Of a stretch of DNA of 64,000 bases, positions 43,870 through 55,170 are shown piece by piece. Numbering within the stretch: the first letter of the stretch is position 1; each line of letters starts with the position of its first letter. A program made the translations under genes and the position numbers. The notes under the pieces are model-generated. The model made no database searches. It saw only the letters and a list, made by a program, of their open reading frames with translations, and was not told the DNA's origin. Source of the DNA: Bimuria novae-zelandiae CBS 107.79. Lineage: Eukaryota > Ascomycota > Dothideomycetes > Pleosporales > Didymosphaeriaceae. The DNA is taken from assembly GCA_010015655.1 (NCBI GenBank), contig ML976656.1, forward strand, positions 1,465,050 through 1,529,049, given 5' to 3'.

Positions 43870-45873
43870 CTAATTGGCTGTCAGCGAAGCTGACGTTGTT
43901 TCGTGAGACGAGGCGCACCTATCCTTTTATACCTTTTGACAAGTAATTCCTACCTTCTCCAACGATCCTTTATAGCTAGCGCACTAATACTGTCACCATA
44001 CGTTCGTAGCATGGCAAACATCGCTATACATAATAGACACTGTGCAGCATAGCTGGCATCAAGTGCTACTGTAGAGTGGCCCTTCTCTGGGCTCCTTTCG
44101 ATATAGAACCACTTTGGTTTGAACTCCCCTCATTTTTTCGGCGGTTTCTATTATTATACTAATTACCTTACCATTATGAGTGGTGTCATGCCGGATGGTG
44201 CCATCCCGAGGGGAGTCATCCTAAGTGGTCTCATCCCAAGTAGTGTCGTCCCGGGTAGTCTATGCGTCTTGAACTGCATCATCAGCTACTAAGAGTGGAT
44301 GCAACATTGGTCTTGAGGAACCGATCAAGACACTATTGGTTATATGGCATTATCAGCTCTAGGACAACAAGTGTGTTCAGGATAAGACGCCGGGTGAGCA
44401 ACCATTGGTCCTATCTTTAATGCTCTACAAAATGACTGCTATTCCCTTTATAGTAATCCTCATATAGTATACTGTAGTCTTGATCTCCTCGTCTCTGTTA
44501 CAGTACATTACCAGGTTCCTGTCACTGCCCACAGTCTCGAGAGCGTGGCAGCCTATTAGTCTTAGGACACCATCAGTCCTCACCATCGATCAGGGTAAGA
44601 CGCCGAGCGTGAGCAATCATTGGTCCTAAGACACATTGGTCCTGGGAAATATTTGATCTTAGGACAATAGCGTCCATGATATCTCAGTCGGTGTGATGAT
44701 TTAGTAAGATCGCATATGGCATTGTCTGGACAGATAGTAGGTGCCAAGGCGATGGTTGGATTGGGGTTGACACGTTGGGGTGATAGGAGGATTAATTCAA
44801 ACTTGGTCTGTGCAGCATACTATCCTATTCTCACGTTCAACTGCCTCGCAGTGCTCTCTTCATCCAGCCAAATCTTTGCCTCTAGTTGACTCAAATTCTA
44901 GGGAAGACTGCAAGGGCGATTTCTGAATACATGACCAAACTCGCATGGGTCTGAGCCAGGTCAGGAAATCTGAGCATGACCTTGCCCAATGCCGACAATC
45001 ATGCAATGCGGTGTAAACTGCCCTCAATGAGCATAGAGCGAAATGCGCTGACTGAAGCATGACATGGAAGAAGAGATTGCAACAGGAAGCATCTTGAAGG
45101 AGTTGGCGAGGAAATTCCTCACTCTCCCGCACAGCTAGCGTTGTAAGGAGGGGAAATGTGGCGTGTCGTCAGAATTAAACAGAGGCCATGGCGCTGATTG
45201 CGTCGTGGAAAGGTGCCATAAACATCATGCCTGAATTATGCGGAACTCAAGCCGTTTAGACTTTAACGCAAGCGTTGTCGATGGCTACTAGATCAAGTTC
45301 CAAAGTTACTCGGTTTGACGACATTGCTCAGATTGCAAGGAAAAGTATACGGCCGTAAGTTTGCCGCCTTGCATGAACATCTACAGGCCAATCAGTAACT
45401 TCGAGAACCCCTGCTCTTCTTATAACAAACCCACTACCCTCTTCCATTACACCTGGAGTTAAAGCACCATCGCATTTACACTGTACCGCAAGTTGCAATT
45501 ACGTTTTAGCGCAGCCCGAAAGAGTAATTATCTTCATACGAGCTCCGCCACGCTTGGCTAGCGGGGGCTGTGCCGCAGATCCGCTCCACAGGCAACTCGC
45601 AGTCTGCTTTCTGCCTATGCAGCTCACCGAATAATCAAGGATGCCCAGCGCACGGCGGAGGGCCTTGCGGGCGGTACCTCTCCCAAGCGCAGCTGTGCGA
45701 GGCTGATTCCGGTGAACTCATACCTTCAACCCTTCCGTTGAGTGCCTATATAGTCTGCCAACAACACAAATAGTTGTCAAACTCAACAAATTCATTGTCC
45801 TCCTACCGTTACACCATCACCGTAGCCAATTTCTACTTCATCAACGTTTTACGAGTAGCACACGCGTGTAACC
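43870..45873. other. Long intergenic region with degenerate repeats
   Basis: About 2 kb at the border between the transposon-rich and gene-rich parts. It contains a 15-bp minisatellite (44182-44260) and two diverged copies of a block reading AAGACGCCG...GAGCAA.CATTGGTCCTA (about 44390-44425 and 44610-44645). A 90-codon open frame on the minus strand (44860-45132) has no recognisable content. The last 300 bp is probably the promoter of the gene at 45874. Confidence 0.5.
44182..44260 (+). repeat. Minisatellite, about five 15-bp units
   Basis: Units GGTGTCATGCCGGAT, GGTGCCATCCCGAGG, GGAGTCATCCTAAGT, GGTCTCATCCCAAGT, AGTGTCGTCCCGGGT and a partial sixth. Period 15 with the core TCATCC. Confidence 0.85.
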
Positions 45874-46466
45874 ATGCGCTGGTACCCCTCCGACCCGCGC
45901 TGGCACGGCGCACAAAGACACTACTTCAACTTCGCCGCCGTCCACTCGCTCATCCTAATCATCTACGTTGTGCTCGTCATCGTGGAGGGCGTTCTCATGC
46001 GTCGCTGGACCAGCGACTGGGGTTATGGCTCCCGAGCTTCTACCCCGTACGTTCCCTTCACCCTCCCCCCTCCACGCTACATTCTCCTAACAACCAATGC
46101 AGTTACGACTTCTGGGCCCGCCACGGGCCCTACCTCCTCCTCGATGCGGCCCTCTCCCTTGTCTCCGCGTGGTTCATCCACCGCTCAAAATGGCACCCCG
46201 TCGCCGCGCTGGTTACCTCCGTGCTCGCCGTGTGCTTGTGGCTGTGCGCGTGTCTGCTGAACGCGCTGTTAGCGTATTATAGCGAGTATTCGTTCGCGGA
46301 GCGGGGGGAGTGGGAGAAGATTGCGTACGCGCAGGCGGCGATGCAGGGGCTGCTTGTGGTGTGCTATGCGGGGATGGTGGGGTGCGCGGGGAAGGCGGTG
46401 GGGGTGTGGAAGGCGGAGAGGAGGGTGAGGAGGGCGGAGGAGAGGGTTGGGGGGTTGGTTATGTAG
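45874..46466 (+). CDS. Small four-helix membrane protein (MARVEL-like topology)
   Basis: Two exons, 45874-46046 and 46103-46466, around a 56-bp intron (GTACGT...TGCAG); 178 residues. Starts MRWYPSDPRWHGAQRHYFNF. Four hydrophobic segments: about residues 20-41 (FAAVHSLILIIYVVLVIVEG), 68-84 (GPYLLLDAALSLVSAWF), 92-118 (ALVTSVLAVCLWLCACLLNA) and 137-157 (GLLVVCYAGMVGCAG). The short charged C-tail (WKAERRVRRAEERVGG) is probably cytosolic. The layout recalls MARVEL-type tetraspan proteins of fungal plasma membranes, but this is topology only; no diagnostic motif was seen. The codon bias towards G/C at third positions and the clean splice support a real gene. Confidence 0.8.
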
Positions 46467-46656
46467 GCGCGTAGCGTGCGGGAATATTGTGATGGTTATG
46501 CATGTTTAGAGACGAGATGACGGGAATACTGGAGTATACGTAATGTTTAGTTACTCGTTGATGAAGGGCTCATGTTGAATTTTTCAGGTCGGCGCATTGG
46601 TAGTTGGAGAATCAATCATCACGGTCTCGTTTATTGCTAGTCCTCACTGGCGCATT

Positions 46657-47841
46657 TCATTCGTCAGGGCTGAGGATCTCACTGTTGTCGCGTGGTGCGT
46701 AGTCTGGGTGCACCTTCTCCATGTGTCTCGAAAAATGATCCTTCCTTGAAAAGCCATCCGATTTCCTCTTGCAGAAGGGCACATTACACTTGTACTTGTC
46801 GACGCGTGCGCTGCCAGAATCCTGTCGGTGTTTACGGATGGCAAGATGGCGCTCAAGGTCGTTCCTTGAAGTGAAGCTCCTCGTACACGGCGAGTGAGGG
46901 CAGGTGAAGTTCCGTTTACGAATTGTGGATCTTCTCTTAGTAAAAGGGGACCTAGATCATGGTCAGTTAACGGTGTCACCTCAGCAAGTCTAGATTCTCT
47001 CACCTTGAGCTTGCAAAGAGTCGGCGATCTCCGGTAGGTCTGATCACTCTTAGCACTGAGATCTTTCCCCAGTGGCTGGGGGATTGGCGTGTAACGTCTG
47101 GTGTAGCAAACGTCTGCGAATTCAATAGTTGATCCATGTCCCAATTCGCAAAGTCGAATTCTTCATACTTTTGATCCAAGTTACTGATTGCGACTGAGTT
47201 CAATGGCTGCATGGCGTCGAAACTGTAAGGCTGTCCATAGGAAACAGTAGGTGGTGAATTTGACGACGATGACGTTGATAGTGTGGACGAGCTTTCTCCC
47301 ACCTGTTGCGGATCGGTTGGGGAAACTGCGAGAGAGGGATCAATTGACGCGAAGCCCTGTATAGTTAGGTCTTATATCGGGTGCAGAGCTAGCGGGCATC
47401 TCGTACCGAATTTGGGAATAGTGGCGACTCGGCGTAGTTATCATCGAGGGTGGGCTGATCTAGAATCGAGCTTGGTATCGATAAGAATGACTGATTATGG
47501 AATCCAGTTGAGTCAAAGAGCAAACCTGTGTCGCCAATTAGGTCGTCCTACCGAGTGTGAGTATGCTTTTGTCTCTTCCCATGTGGTCAGTAAACGGCGA
47601 CACCTACAGTGAACCAAAGTTGCGCAAGCGAGGGTGTATGGTAGCCATTATCGATGAAGGAACCCTGAAGGACACCTTGCCTTACTGTATCGGAAACATC
47701 CCGTGTCTTGCTAACTTCGCTAGCCCACGAAGAGCCCGCCGGGTGCTGAGGGACTGACAAATGGCTCTCAGTCGCGTTCTGGTCTGCAAAAGTATCAATC
47801 AGACGATTAACATTGCAAATTGATTTGACCTGAGGCTCCAT
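46657..47841 (-). CDS. C2H2 zinc-finger transcription factor
   Basis: Four exons on the minus strand: 47608-47841, 47407-47547, 47004-47356 and 46657-46930, with introns of 60, 50 and 73 bp, all GT...AG. The joined frame gives 333 residues. The N-terminal 230 residues are Ser/Thr/Gln-rich and acidic, an activation-domain look (SSTLSTSSSSNSPPTVS). The C-terminus has two adjacent zinc fingers: FTCPHSPCTRSFTSRNDLER (His ligands HLAIRKH), and YKCNVPFCKRKSDGFSRKDH (His ligands HMEKVH). This paired-finger C-terminus is common in fungal regulators of unknown target. Start: ATG 47841 is the first in-frame Met, with an upstream TAA nearby; an extra 5' exon cannot be excluded. Confidence 0.82.
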
Positions 47842-49037
47842 ACAGTCTTCGGATTGAGCGGTAATTCGCCTTTAGCTTTCCTCCAGGTAGATGGTCCCCT
47901 TGGTATATGCGCAGTGGAAATAATGGCCGCTTCAATGATCTCCTGTGGTACGAATTCAAATGGCACGGCCTCTCACGCGGATCTCCTGTGACTGCCCTGT
48001 GGCGATCCTGTGGTTTTAAGAACAAGAAGAAAATCCCTTGGCTTTTCCTTCGGAGTGTTTGTAAGACAAAATAGAAGAAATTAGCATATCCTGATACTGT
48101 CTCGGTTTATATTGGAGGAGAAACAGATCAAACTGTCCTGTAGCTGTCCCAGCAGCGAAATTCAGACAAGGAGAAAAATCCAAGTTCAGGTTCGTGGGGT
48201 CGGATGAATGCGGCGCAAATGTGTGATTCCGGGAAGAGGCAATGGCGTTAGATTGCTGACTTCGAGGCTTTCGAAGATGTCGGGCGGCACTGTATGTACT
48301 TATAAGTGCTATTGAACTGATTGTGATAGCAACAGAGGTGGTACAGATTCCGGGCTTCTCGAAGGGCCTTAGGAATAATCCTTGGAGGTATCAGTGGAGA
48401 TTGCCTTGCGAAAGTCCTCGGGTTACCCGGAAATGTCCTGGCAATGTGCAAGGGAAGCTCCTCCGCGCAAACCCTAAGCTGTCCGGTTACGTTTCCTGGA
48501 GCAATGGTAGTAAGGTCCTTGATGCCGTACTGTGTCGTCTGATCGTCCTCCAGCTCAATGAATAGGGCAATTATTTTGGGTGATGTGCTGGGTGCTTCCT
48601 TTGGGTGTTGTGAGATTTATCATCAAGATCGATTCCAAAAACAAACGAAAAGACCATCGTCCGAAGGTTTGTGGGGAGGTGCAGATATATGTACACCGTG
48701 GAGTTCAGCCACGTGCCAAGAAATTTTGAGGCGTGAGTAGATAGTGGAAGCGACCCAGTAGCAGAAGCGATCTGTACGAGGGAAGGCCTGCATGCTGCTG
48801 CCTCTCCAAGTGGACGTGACCCAACACTTGGATGGACGCCATCCATTCGCGCGACGTCCAATCGATCGCGGTGGGGACCAATCTTTGGCGAGTGGTAGGC
48901 GACGTGTTTTGCAGGCAATTCTGCAGGCGCACTTCTCATGTCATAGGCGGTGTGGGTTTGGGCGCTGCGTGTCCAGCATCAGAAATCTCATTTTCATTCA
49001 TGTCCTTATACATACGTACATACACACTGTAACCTCC
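47842..49037. other. Intergenic region, 1.2 kb
   Basis: Lies between the 5' side of the C2H2 gene and the 3' end of dihydroorotate dehydrogenase. Open frames here (for example 48571-48939 minus) lack recognisable content or splice logic. A long 5' leader or an unseen upstream exon of the C2H2 gene is possible. I see nothing else. Confidence 0.4.
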
Positions 49038-50573
49038 TTATCCTTTCTTGTTCGCCTCTTCTCTCATCTCCTGCTTGATCTTGCTTATCGTGCCCGCACC
49101 GCCATAGATGATCGCAGTGTACACTTGTGCGACGCTAGCACCCGCATCAAGGATCTCTCGTGCTTGCCTCCCATTTGTGATGCCACCAGTTGCAAAGATG
49201 ACCTTTCTCGGACCAGCAGACGTTGCTGAGCTGGAAGTTTGCGACGAAGACGCCGATGGCAGGAGCTTCGACATGATTGAGGCGTCCGGCTCGGCTCCCG
49301 ATTGGACACCTGAGGACAAGTCTGGCATCGATTTCTCTGGCGGTGACGGAAGCTGCTTTGGTCCGTCATCCAGCACCTTTCGGTATCTCTTTACCAGGTC
49401 CAAAGTCCGTTGAAACATTTGCGGTCCAGAGTAACCGCCTTGTTCTAGTAGAATCTCAGCCTCCGTTTGCGGCAGGAGATAACCCTTTGGCAAGGGATCG
49501 GGCCTCTTCTTGGTGGTGTTTCCGACTATCACACCGTCTACACCGGAGTCCCATACGGCATCGCAGATTCCAGACACTTGCTCTTCCGAATCCTCGTCGG
49601 GGCTCACTTTGACCATGATGGCGGGTTTTGTCTTTCGGTCAACTCTCTTCGCGGCCTGAACGACGCTGTTCAGCAGCTGCGTGAGCGGTTCGACATTCTG
49701 TAGCGCACGTAGACCGGGTGTGTTGGGACTTGATACGTTGACCACAATGATGTCGGCATACTTGGCCAACTGATCCACACAGGCGGTGTAGTCCCTCTTG
49801 ACGGCCTCGATGTCCTGTTCTGAGGTAGTTTTGTTCTTCGCAATCTGGACTGCCAACAGGCGGCCGGGGATGAGAGAGCCCGGCGGGACGCCAGCTTCGC
49901 CATTCAGAACCATCCGCTCCGCATCCTCGTCCAGGCCAAGTCCCGCGTGGTATGCAAATTGCCGCACGCGATGCCGCAGTCTCGTAGCGACTGTCTCTGC
50001 GCCTTCGGAATTGAAGCCGTAGCGATTGATGAGGGCATTCTGCGATGGGAGCCGGAAGACTCTCGGCTTCGGGTTTCCCTCTTGTGCCAAGGGAGTCACT
50101 GCTCCCACTTCGACGAGGCCGGCTCCCATATCGAAGACCGGCGAGGGGATATCGGCACCCTTGTCCATGCCCGCTGATGTTCCAATGGGGTTTCTCAACG
50201 TGTGTCCGAAGACCTCCACTTGCAGATCACCAGCAGCATCAGGGTTGCCGCGCTCCCTGGGGTGCAAGCCGAAGCTATAGAGCGCCTTCAAAATCTTGGT
50301 CCCAGCATGATGCGCATCTTCTCCGTCGGGGTATATCTGTCGCAACGCCGGCACGACCAGCCATTCGTGGATACTGGAGCGCGTATCGGTGACGTAAAGG
50401 TAGCCGAAGGACAGCGCAAGAGTGAGAGCACTGCCATACAGCAGGTTCTTAGTGCGTGTCACGGCGGAGCGAGCGTCGGTGGCAGCGGACGAAGCCTGTC
50501 GCGTGGGATACACGAACGGGCGCTGCGATGGCCGCAGGCGAGGCACGTTCGGCCTGATCCGAAGGGTGCGCAT
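49038..50573 (-). CDS. URA9: Dihydroorotate dehydrogenase (quinone), mitochondrial, class 2
   Basis: Intronless, 511 residues from ATG 50573. The frame is open 22 codons further up (ATG 50639), but MRTLRIRPNVPRLRPSQRPF is a typical Arg-rich mitochondrial presequence, so the second Met is preferred. One transmembrane helix follows (LLYGSALTLALSFGYLYV). The FMN barrel shows NPIGTSAGMDKGAD, LINRYGFNS, NVSSPNTPGLR (catalytic Ser of class 2), MVKVSPDED, DGVIVGNTT and the phosphate site FATGGITNGRQAREILDAGA. A Ser/Pro-rich insert of about 50 residues precedes the last motif, as often in fungi. It oxidises dihydroorotate to orotate in pyrimidine synthesis, passing electrons to ubiquinone in the inner membrane. 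All key residues are present. The symbol follows yeasts with the class 2 enzyme; other fungi use other names. Confidence 0.96.
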   Translation of the reverse strand: MRTLRIRPNVPRLRPSQRPFVYPTRQASSAATDARSAVTRTKNLLYGSALTLALSFGYLYVTDTRSSIHEWLVVPALRQIYPDGEDAHHAGTKILKALYSFGLHPRERGNPDAAGDLQVEVFGHTLRNPIGTSAGMDKGADIPSPVFDMGAGLVEVGAVTPLAQEGNPKPRVFRLPSQNALINRYGFNSEGAETVATRLRHRVRQFAYHAGLGLDEDAERMVLNGEAGVPPGSLIPGRLLAVQIAKNKTTSEQDIEAVKRDYTACVDQLAKYADIIVVNVSSPNTPGLRALQNVEPLTQLLNSVVQAAKRVDRKTKPAIMVKVSPDEDSEEQVSGICDAVWDSGVDGVIVGNTTKKRPDPLPKGYLLPQTEAEILLEQGGYSGPQMFQRTLDLVKRYRKVLDDGPKQLPSPPEKSMPDLSSGVQSGAEPDASIMSKLLPSASSSQTSSSATSAGPRKVIFATGGITNGRQAREILDAGASVAQVYTAIIYGGAGTISKIKQEMREEANKKG

Positions 50574-50898
50574 CTGAACGGCCGAATTAATGCTAACGAG
50601 CGTGTCACGGGGCCCATAAAAGGGCTTGTTGTGGTTCAATGGCTGCTGAGCACTTGTTGTTGTCGCGAAGCTTTCGCAATGATGCTGTTCTTGGCGCCCG
50701 CCAGCCCTATTACGCTTCCTACCATAGGTAGTCCTTCACCTTCCAATCCCGACACCCACGTAAGGCATAACGCTACAACACAGTCACGCAAGCAGAGAGC
50801 ATGCGACGGTGAACTATTCAGGCCAGCTATATATTACAATTTATAAATCTCTGACACCATACCTGGCTGTATATGGAGAGGGCCGTTAACATGGTCTC

Positions 50899-52185
50899 CT
50901 ACCGTTGCACTTCCGGGTTCACTGAACCATTCCATGCAATACCCCTTGGCTGAAGTACTCGCCTTCTCTTTGGCGACGGGGAATTGCCAGACGACCCCTC
51001 CCCATTTGACCATTCATCTTGAGGCTCTAATTTAATATGTACGGGGGCTTCGTCTTCGTGCACATTTCCGGCTTCTCTTGGGTCACCCTCGTTTTCCCCG
51101 ACAACACGCTCATCGTTTCTTGACTCTTCCTCCGCTTCGGGCATGGCGCTGGTCCCCATTAATACGTCTTCGGTGACGGTGAAGTTGTGCATCAGTCCAT
51201 GTTCTTGGGGGATATCGTTGATTTCTCCGTCTTCTTCGGAGTCGTTGCTGATTTCTTCCTCTTCTTCAGAGATGTTGCTAACACCTCTGCGCTTACTAGG
51301 TTCCTTCGCAATTGCTACTTCTACGCGACCCTGCAGCCCGTAAACGTTCTGAGAGACGATGAAGGGAATTCCGGCCGCATAACGAGCGTCCCAAGTGTTG
51401 CCGAAGTCGTGCTTTTTGAAAGATCCACCGAGATCTGAAGGTTCGTTTAGTGACTGATCAACCCGACTGATGGAAATCAGTATCATGTCGCGGAGGTTGT
51501 ATAAGGGCCGGATACTCGCGTCTCCATTCGCATTTGCCACAGTGCGCCGCATCATGTTCCAGGCCTCGGCTAAGATTTTATGTCTCGAATTCTCGTCTTC
51601 GTCCGCCGCTGGAGACGGACTTGCTGGCCACATGTTATAATAGTCGTAAGAATTCAGCTCCTTGCGAAGTCGGGATATTTCCTCCTTGTTTCCCTGGAAG
51701 TTGTATTTCAGGTATTGTCGAGGGACATAGTCGTGACGTTCCATATCAGACCAGGCCCGTGTCCACGCGGGTTCGACTACCTTGTTCTGCCACATTGCCA
51801 TGATCCTCGGGTCATCTTGAATACGCTGCATCAAGTGTGGAAACAAGAGCCAGTAGTCCGTTACTGAGGTCGAGTTAGGGCCGTTGGGTTTCCTTCCAAA
51901 ATACATTGCAGTCTCAATCGAACGGTTTCGTGCCCTGTCCGAGCTAGGTTTGGGAATTCCGTCGGCCGGGTCGACTATCTGGAGTGAATTGATCATCATT
52001 TTGATCCAGTCCCTCTTGTCTTTTCCGAGGGTTCTAGTGCCGGGGTCACAAGCAGATTCGAAGCCCATGGCAATGGCAAGACTTGTTGCGCAAGCATAAG
52101 CATGGTGTGCATTCGCGGAAAGTTGTTTGAATTCATGGCGACTGAAACTGGGCTGGTTCTTAGGAACATCGTCTATGGGCGTCAT
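50899..52185 (-). CDS. Hypothetical acidic protein
   Basis: Single exon, 428 residues from ATG 52185. I do not recognise the family. The first 290 residues look globular, with several Trp-rich segments (VTDYWLLFPHLMQRIQDDPR; VVEPAWTRAWSDMERHDYVP). The last 140 are low complexity and strongly acidic (NISEEEEEISNDSEEDGEIN) and end in a basic cluster SPSPKRRRVLQPRG, a plausible nuclear localisation signal. There is no signal peptide or membrane segment. Same strand as dihydroorotate dehydrogenase, 260 bp away; 956 bp from the divergent U-box gene. Confidence 0.75.
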   Translation of the reverse strand: MTPIDDVPKNQPSFSRHEFKQLSANAHHAYACATSLAIAMGFESACDPGTRTLGKDKRDWIKMMINSLQIVDPADGIPKPSSDRARNRSIETAMYFGRKPNGPNSTSVTDYWLLFPHLMQRIQDDPRIMAMWQNKVVEPAWTRAWSDMERHDYVPRQYLKYNFQGNKEEISRLRKELNSYDYYNMWPASPSPAADEDENSRHKILAEAWNMMRRTVANANGDASIRPLYNLRDMILISISRVDQSLNEPSDLGGSFKKHDFGNTWDARYAAGIPFIVSQNVYGLQGRVEVAIAKEPSKRRGVSNISEEEEEISNDSEEDGEINDIPQEHGLMHNFTVTEDVLMGTSAMPEAEEESRNDERVVGENEGDPREAGNVHEDEAPVHIKLEPQDEWSNGEGSSGNSPSPKRRRVLQPRGIAWNGSVNPEVQR

Positions 52186-53141
52186 GACGGAACTTCTGAT
52201 TGGCGAATAGCACGTGAAAGCGAAAGCGTTCTTTGCTGTGAAAACCCGTTCATGGAATTCTAGGGATGGACGCGGGAAGGGGCGTTAGTGCCAAGCACTT
52301 TGGATTAGGAAAGACTCCTGAGCCTGAGGCACCATTCGGGTTGACAGGGTTCTAGGTGAGCCGAGACAGATTTTAATTGTGAGAGCGATGATGCAGCTCT
52401 GGACAGCACAACTGAAACAAACTTGTTGGTGGAGGAGGGAAGAGAGGTGTCGTGGTTAGATCATCTTAGATGCTGGGATGGCAAGGAGCTTTTGGGCCCG
52501 TGCTTTGCTCGACTTGGTCACAGGCAATCCTACCACAGAAAGTACGACTGCAACGACGGACATCCTTGATGTATAGGTAATCTGTGAGGTGAGGTTCCTG
52601 AAATGTCAAGACGTTTGGCTCCGCATGTCATGGACCTACTTTTGCAGCTATTCGGCACAAAAGATCTCGATCTTGCGATGAGCACAGGGTAGCCTGCTGC
52701 ACCGTGTGCTCATTACGAGCGCCTCCTCTCTGGTACTTCTGAAGTCACCAGAGATCTGTATCACCTAGGCATCATCTCGCATATTGATCGCATAGTCGAA
52801 CAAGAAGGACCGATCAGTGGTTGTAAAGGAGCAGTACGAGGTGCACAATCGTGGCGCCTACCAGCGCATCCCAACAATCGCGACCATCTCATAACCGCCA
52901 GTAAGAGAACCAAGTCTCAGCTTCCGTACATTTCGTCATTCGATCCTAGATCCTAGATCCCAGAATCATTTTGTGATTTCCACGACGCTGCTCACCTCAG
53001 CAATATTCCAGAAACTTCGGCCGCTCTCAGAGAAAAGCAGTCGCGAACCCCGCCACGTTCTCAGCCCCACCAACTCGTGTGCTTTGTCCCTGCGGTAATC
53101 TCCGAAAACCTCCGGGGGTCCTTTCACCTTCGTTGCCCACC
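52186..53141. other. Divergent intergenic region
   Basis: 956 bp between the hypothetical gene (minus) and the U-box gene (plus); must hold both promoters. A short tandem GATCCTAGATCCTAGATCC occurs at about 52943-52962. No gene or transposon seen. Confidence 0.45.
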
Positions 53142-54090
53142 ATGCCACCGGGCAACGAATTCGCGGCCGAGCAGCTTAAAAATCAGGGCAACACCCATTT
53201 TAAGAATGGCGACTATGAGCAAGCTGAGGCGCTGTACAGCCAGGCCATCCAGAAGAACAGCAAGAACCCGCTGCTGTTCACCAACAGGGCTAATGCGCGA
53301 CTGAAGCTAGAGAAGTGGGAGGGCGTGATTAATGACTGCCTGGCGAGCATCGAGCTGATGACGGAGAACATGAAGGCGTATTTCTATCTGGGTATGTTTG
53401 CGTGGCTGGAGTGAGGTGTCGTTCCGCAGGCATGTGCGATGGAAGCCGGACTGACGGGAGGGTACAGCGCAAGCGCAGATTGCCATCAACCATCCGAATG
53501 AGGCTCTGAGCAGTGCGCTACGGGCGTACGATCTCTGCGTCAACTCCTCGCAGCAGACGTCCAACGCTGCCACCATCTCGGCGCTGGTGACGCGCTGCAA
53601 GAAAGCCAAGTGGGACATCCGCGAACGGGAACGAGTACGGCGACGACAAGGGCTCCTTGCCGAGCTTGAAGCCTCTCTCGAAACACAATACAAGAAGGAC
53701 GTCGACGACATAGAAGCGCGGCTCGAAAGCGGCGAGATCGGGCGCGTAGAAGCTACAGAGGAGAAGCAGGAGCGCAAAACAGAGTTCGAGCAGAAACGCG
53801 ACGATGTACGGACGGCCTTTGCGATTTCAGACCCAGAAAACCTGGAAATCCGCGAGGTGCCTGACTATCTCATCGATGGGATAACGTTTGAGATCATGAA
53901 CGACCCGGTCGTCACGAAGAATGGAAGGAGCTATGAGCGTGCAACCATCATCGAGCACCTCAAGAGGAGCGCGACGGATCCGCTGACGCGGGAGCCGCTC
54001 TCCATCAATGACCTCAGGCCGAACATCGCACTCAAGGAGGCCTGCGCCGAGTTCATGGAAAAGAACAAGGGCTGGGTTTACGATTGGTAG
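53142..54090 (+). CDS. TPR and U-box protein, CHIP-like E3 ubiquitin ligase
   Basis: Exons 53142-53391 and 53468-54090 with a 76-bp intron (GTATGT...TACAG); 290 residues. The ATG at 53142 follows ACC and opens directly into the fold. Residues 8-110 form three tetratricopeptide repeats (AEQLKNQGNTHFKNGDYEQA; LFTNRANARLKLEKWEGVI). A charged coiled coil spans about 145-210 (RERERVRRRQGLLAELEASL). The C-terminal U-box runs from DYLIDGITFEIMNDPVVTKN through SYERATIIEHL to TDPLTREPL. This order and length match CHIP/STUB1, which binds Hsp70/Hsp90 tails through the TPRs and ubiquitinates chaperone clients. Function inferred by domain order. Confidence 0.93.
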
Positions 54091-54579
54091 GTTGCAATCG
54101 TTGCTACCTCTCGGGTATACTGTCATGTGCGAGAGGTCTGTCAAGGGATATGAAAAGCGGCTTGCATGTGGCTGCTGACATAGCACAGTGAGGATGGCGA
54201 GGTGGACTCGGATCCGCGGTGGGCGCACCTCTCTTGTGCAAGGAAAGATTACGAGAGAACATGAAAAGAGATGATATTGATCGACGAGCATTGCGTGGAG
54301 TTTGGGAATTAAGAGCACGTCGCCACGGAGTTTGTATACCCGAGCCGCACGGTCTAGGTGGGATCCGATTGTGTGTTGAGCCATATCTTATCATTTACGA
54401 GAGCAGGCAATAGAACAGCTAACGTTCAAATGCTACACTTTTTTGATCAACACACCATTATCATGACACCGCCGCAAAAAGCAACAACGGAAACTTCAAA
54501 GGGTATAAGCCCAAACGCCTTCCATCCAGTCCGATCCATCCCAACGCCAAATCACAATATATCGCGCCCATCGCCACGT
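54091..54579. other. Intergenic, convergent 3' ends
   Basis: About 490 bp between the U-box gene (plus) and the basic low-complexity gene (minus), both ending here. No ORF with recognisable content; should hold two 3' ends. Confidence 0.4.
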
Positions 54580-55170
54580 CTAGTCCACTTCACTAGCCAC
54601 TGCAGTCTCTGCCTCCTTCCCCATCCGCTCACCCCCTTGTCGATACAGATTCGGATAACTCCTCAACCTCCTCACCGCATTCTCCACACGCCGCCCCTCT
54701 CCCTCCTCATCACTCCCACCCCCAGCCCCAGCAGGCCCCCGACTCGGCGGCAGACTCCTCTTCTTCACCACCCTCTCCTCCTTGCCCTCCAAAATCGGGC
54801 TCCGACTCCTACCCCCGCTTCCGCTCCTATTCCTTACCCTCCCGCGAAACGTATGGTCCGGCTCTGCATCACTCCTGCGCCTGTTCTTCTGCCTGATGGG
54901 GTGCGGTGGAGCTTCGATAAACGGCGACGAGGATGAGGATGCGCGCTGGTGCTTGCGGTAGTGCTGGCGGTGCCGGCTGCCCGAGGCGCGGTCGTGTCCG
55001 CGGGAGGGCGAAGATGCGCGTGGCGGTGTGTGCGAGGAGAGTCTGCGGCGCTTGAGGCGGCCGCGGGGTGCTTCATCGCCGTGGGCGGAGTCGGTGGGTG
55101 TGAGTGGTGAGGTGAGGGTGAAGGAGTGCTCGGAGGGCGTCTGGGTGGAAGGTGCGGCTGTAGAGGCCAT
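54580..55170 (-). CDS. Hypothetical basic Ser/Arg-rich protein
   Basis: Single open frame of 196 residues from ATG 55170. Low complexity throughout: Ser/Thr/Pro-rich start (MASTAAPSTQTPSEHSFTLT), basic clusters RGRLKRRRLSS and QKNRRRSD, and several RS dipeptides (RNRSGSGGRSRSPILEGKEE). It resembles nuclear, RNA-associated disordered proteins, with candidate nuclear localisation signals but no folded domain. The strong pyrimidine bias of the plus strand here could by itself create a long open frame, so coding status is moderate. Confidence 0.55.
   Translation of the reverse strand: MASTAAPSTQTPSEHSFTLTSPLTPTDSAHGDEAPRGRLKRRRLSSHTPPRASSPSRGHDRASGSRHRQHYRKHQRASSSSSPFIEAPPHPIRQKNRRRSDAEPDHTFRGRVRNRSGSGGRSRSPILEGKEERVVKKRSLPPSRGPAGAGGGSDEEGEGRRVENAVRRLRSYPNLYRQGGERMGKEAETAVASEVD

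Noticed and set aside
50202..50846. A 214-codon open frame on the plus strand
   Set aside because: Antisense shadow of dihydroorotate dehydrogenase extending into the adjacent intergenic DNA.
54358..54936. A 192-codon Pro/Ser-rich open frame on the plus strand
   Set aside because: Overlaps the minus-strand basic protein frame; its content is explained by the pyrimidine-rich strand bias.
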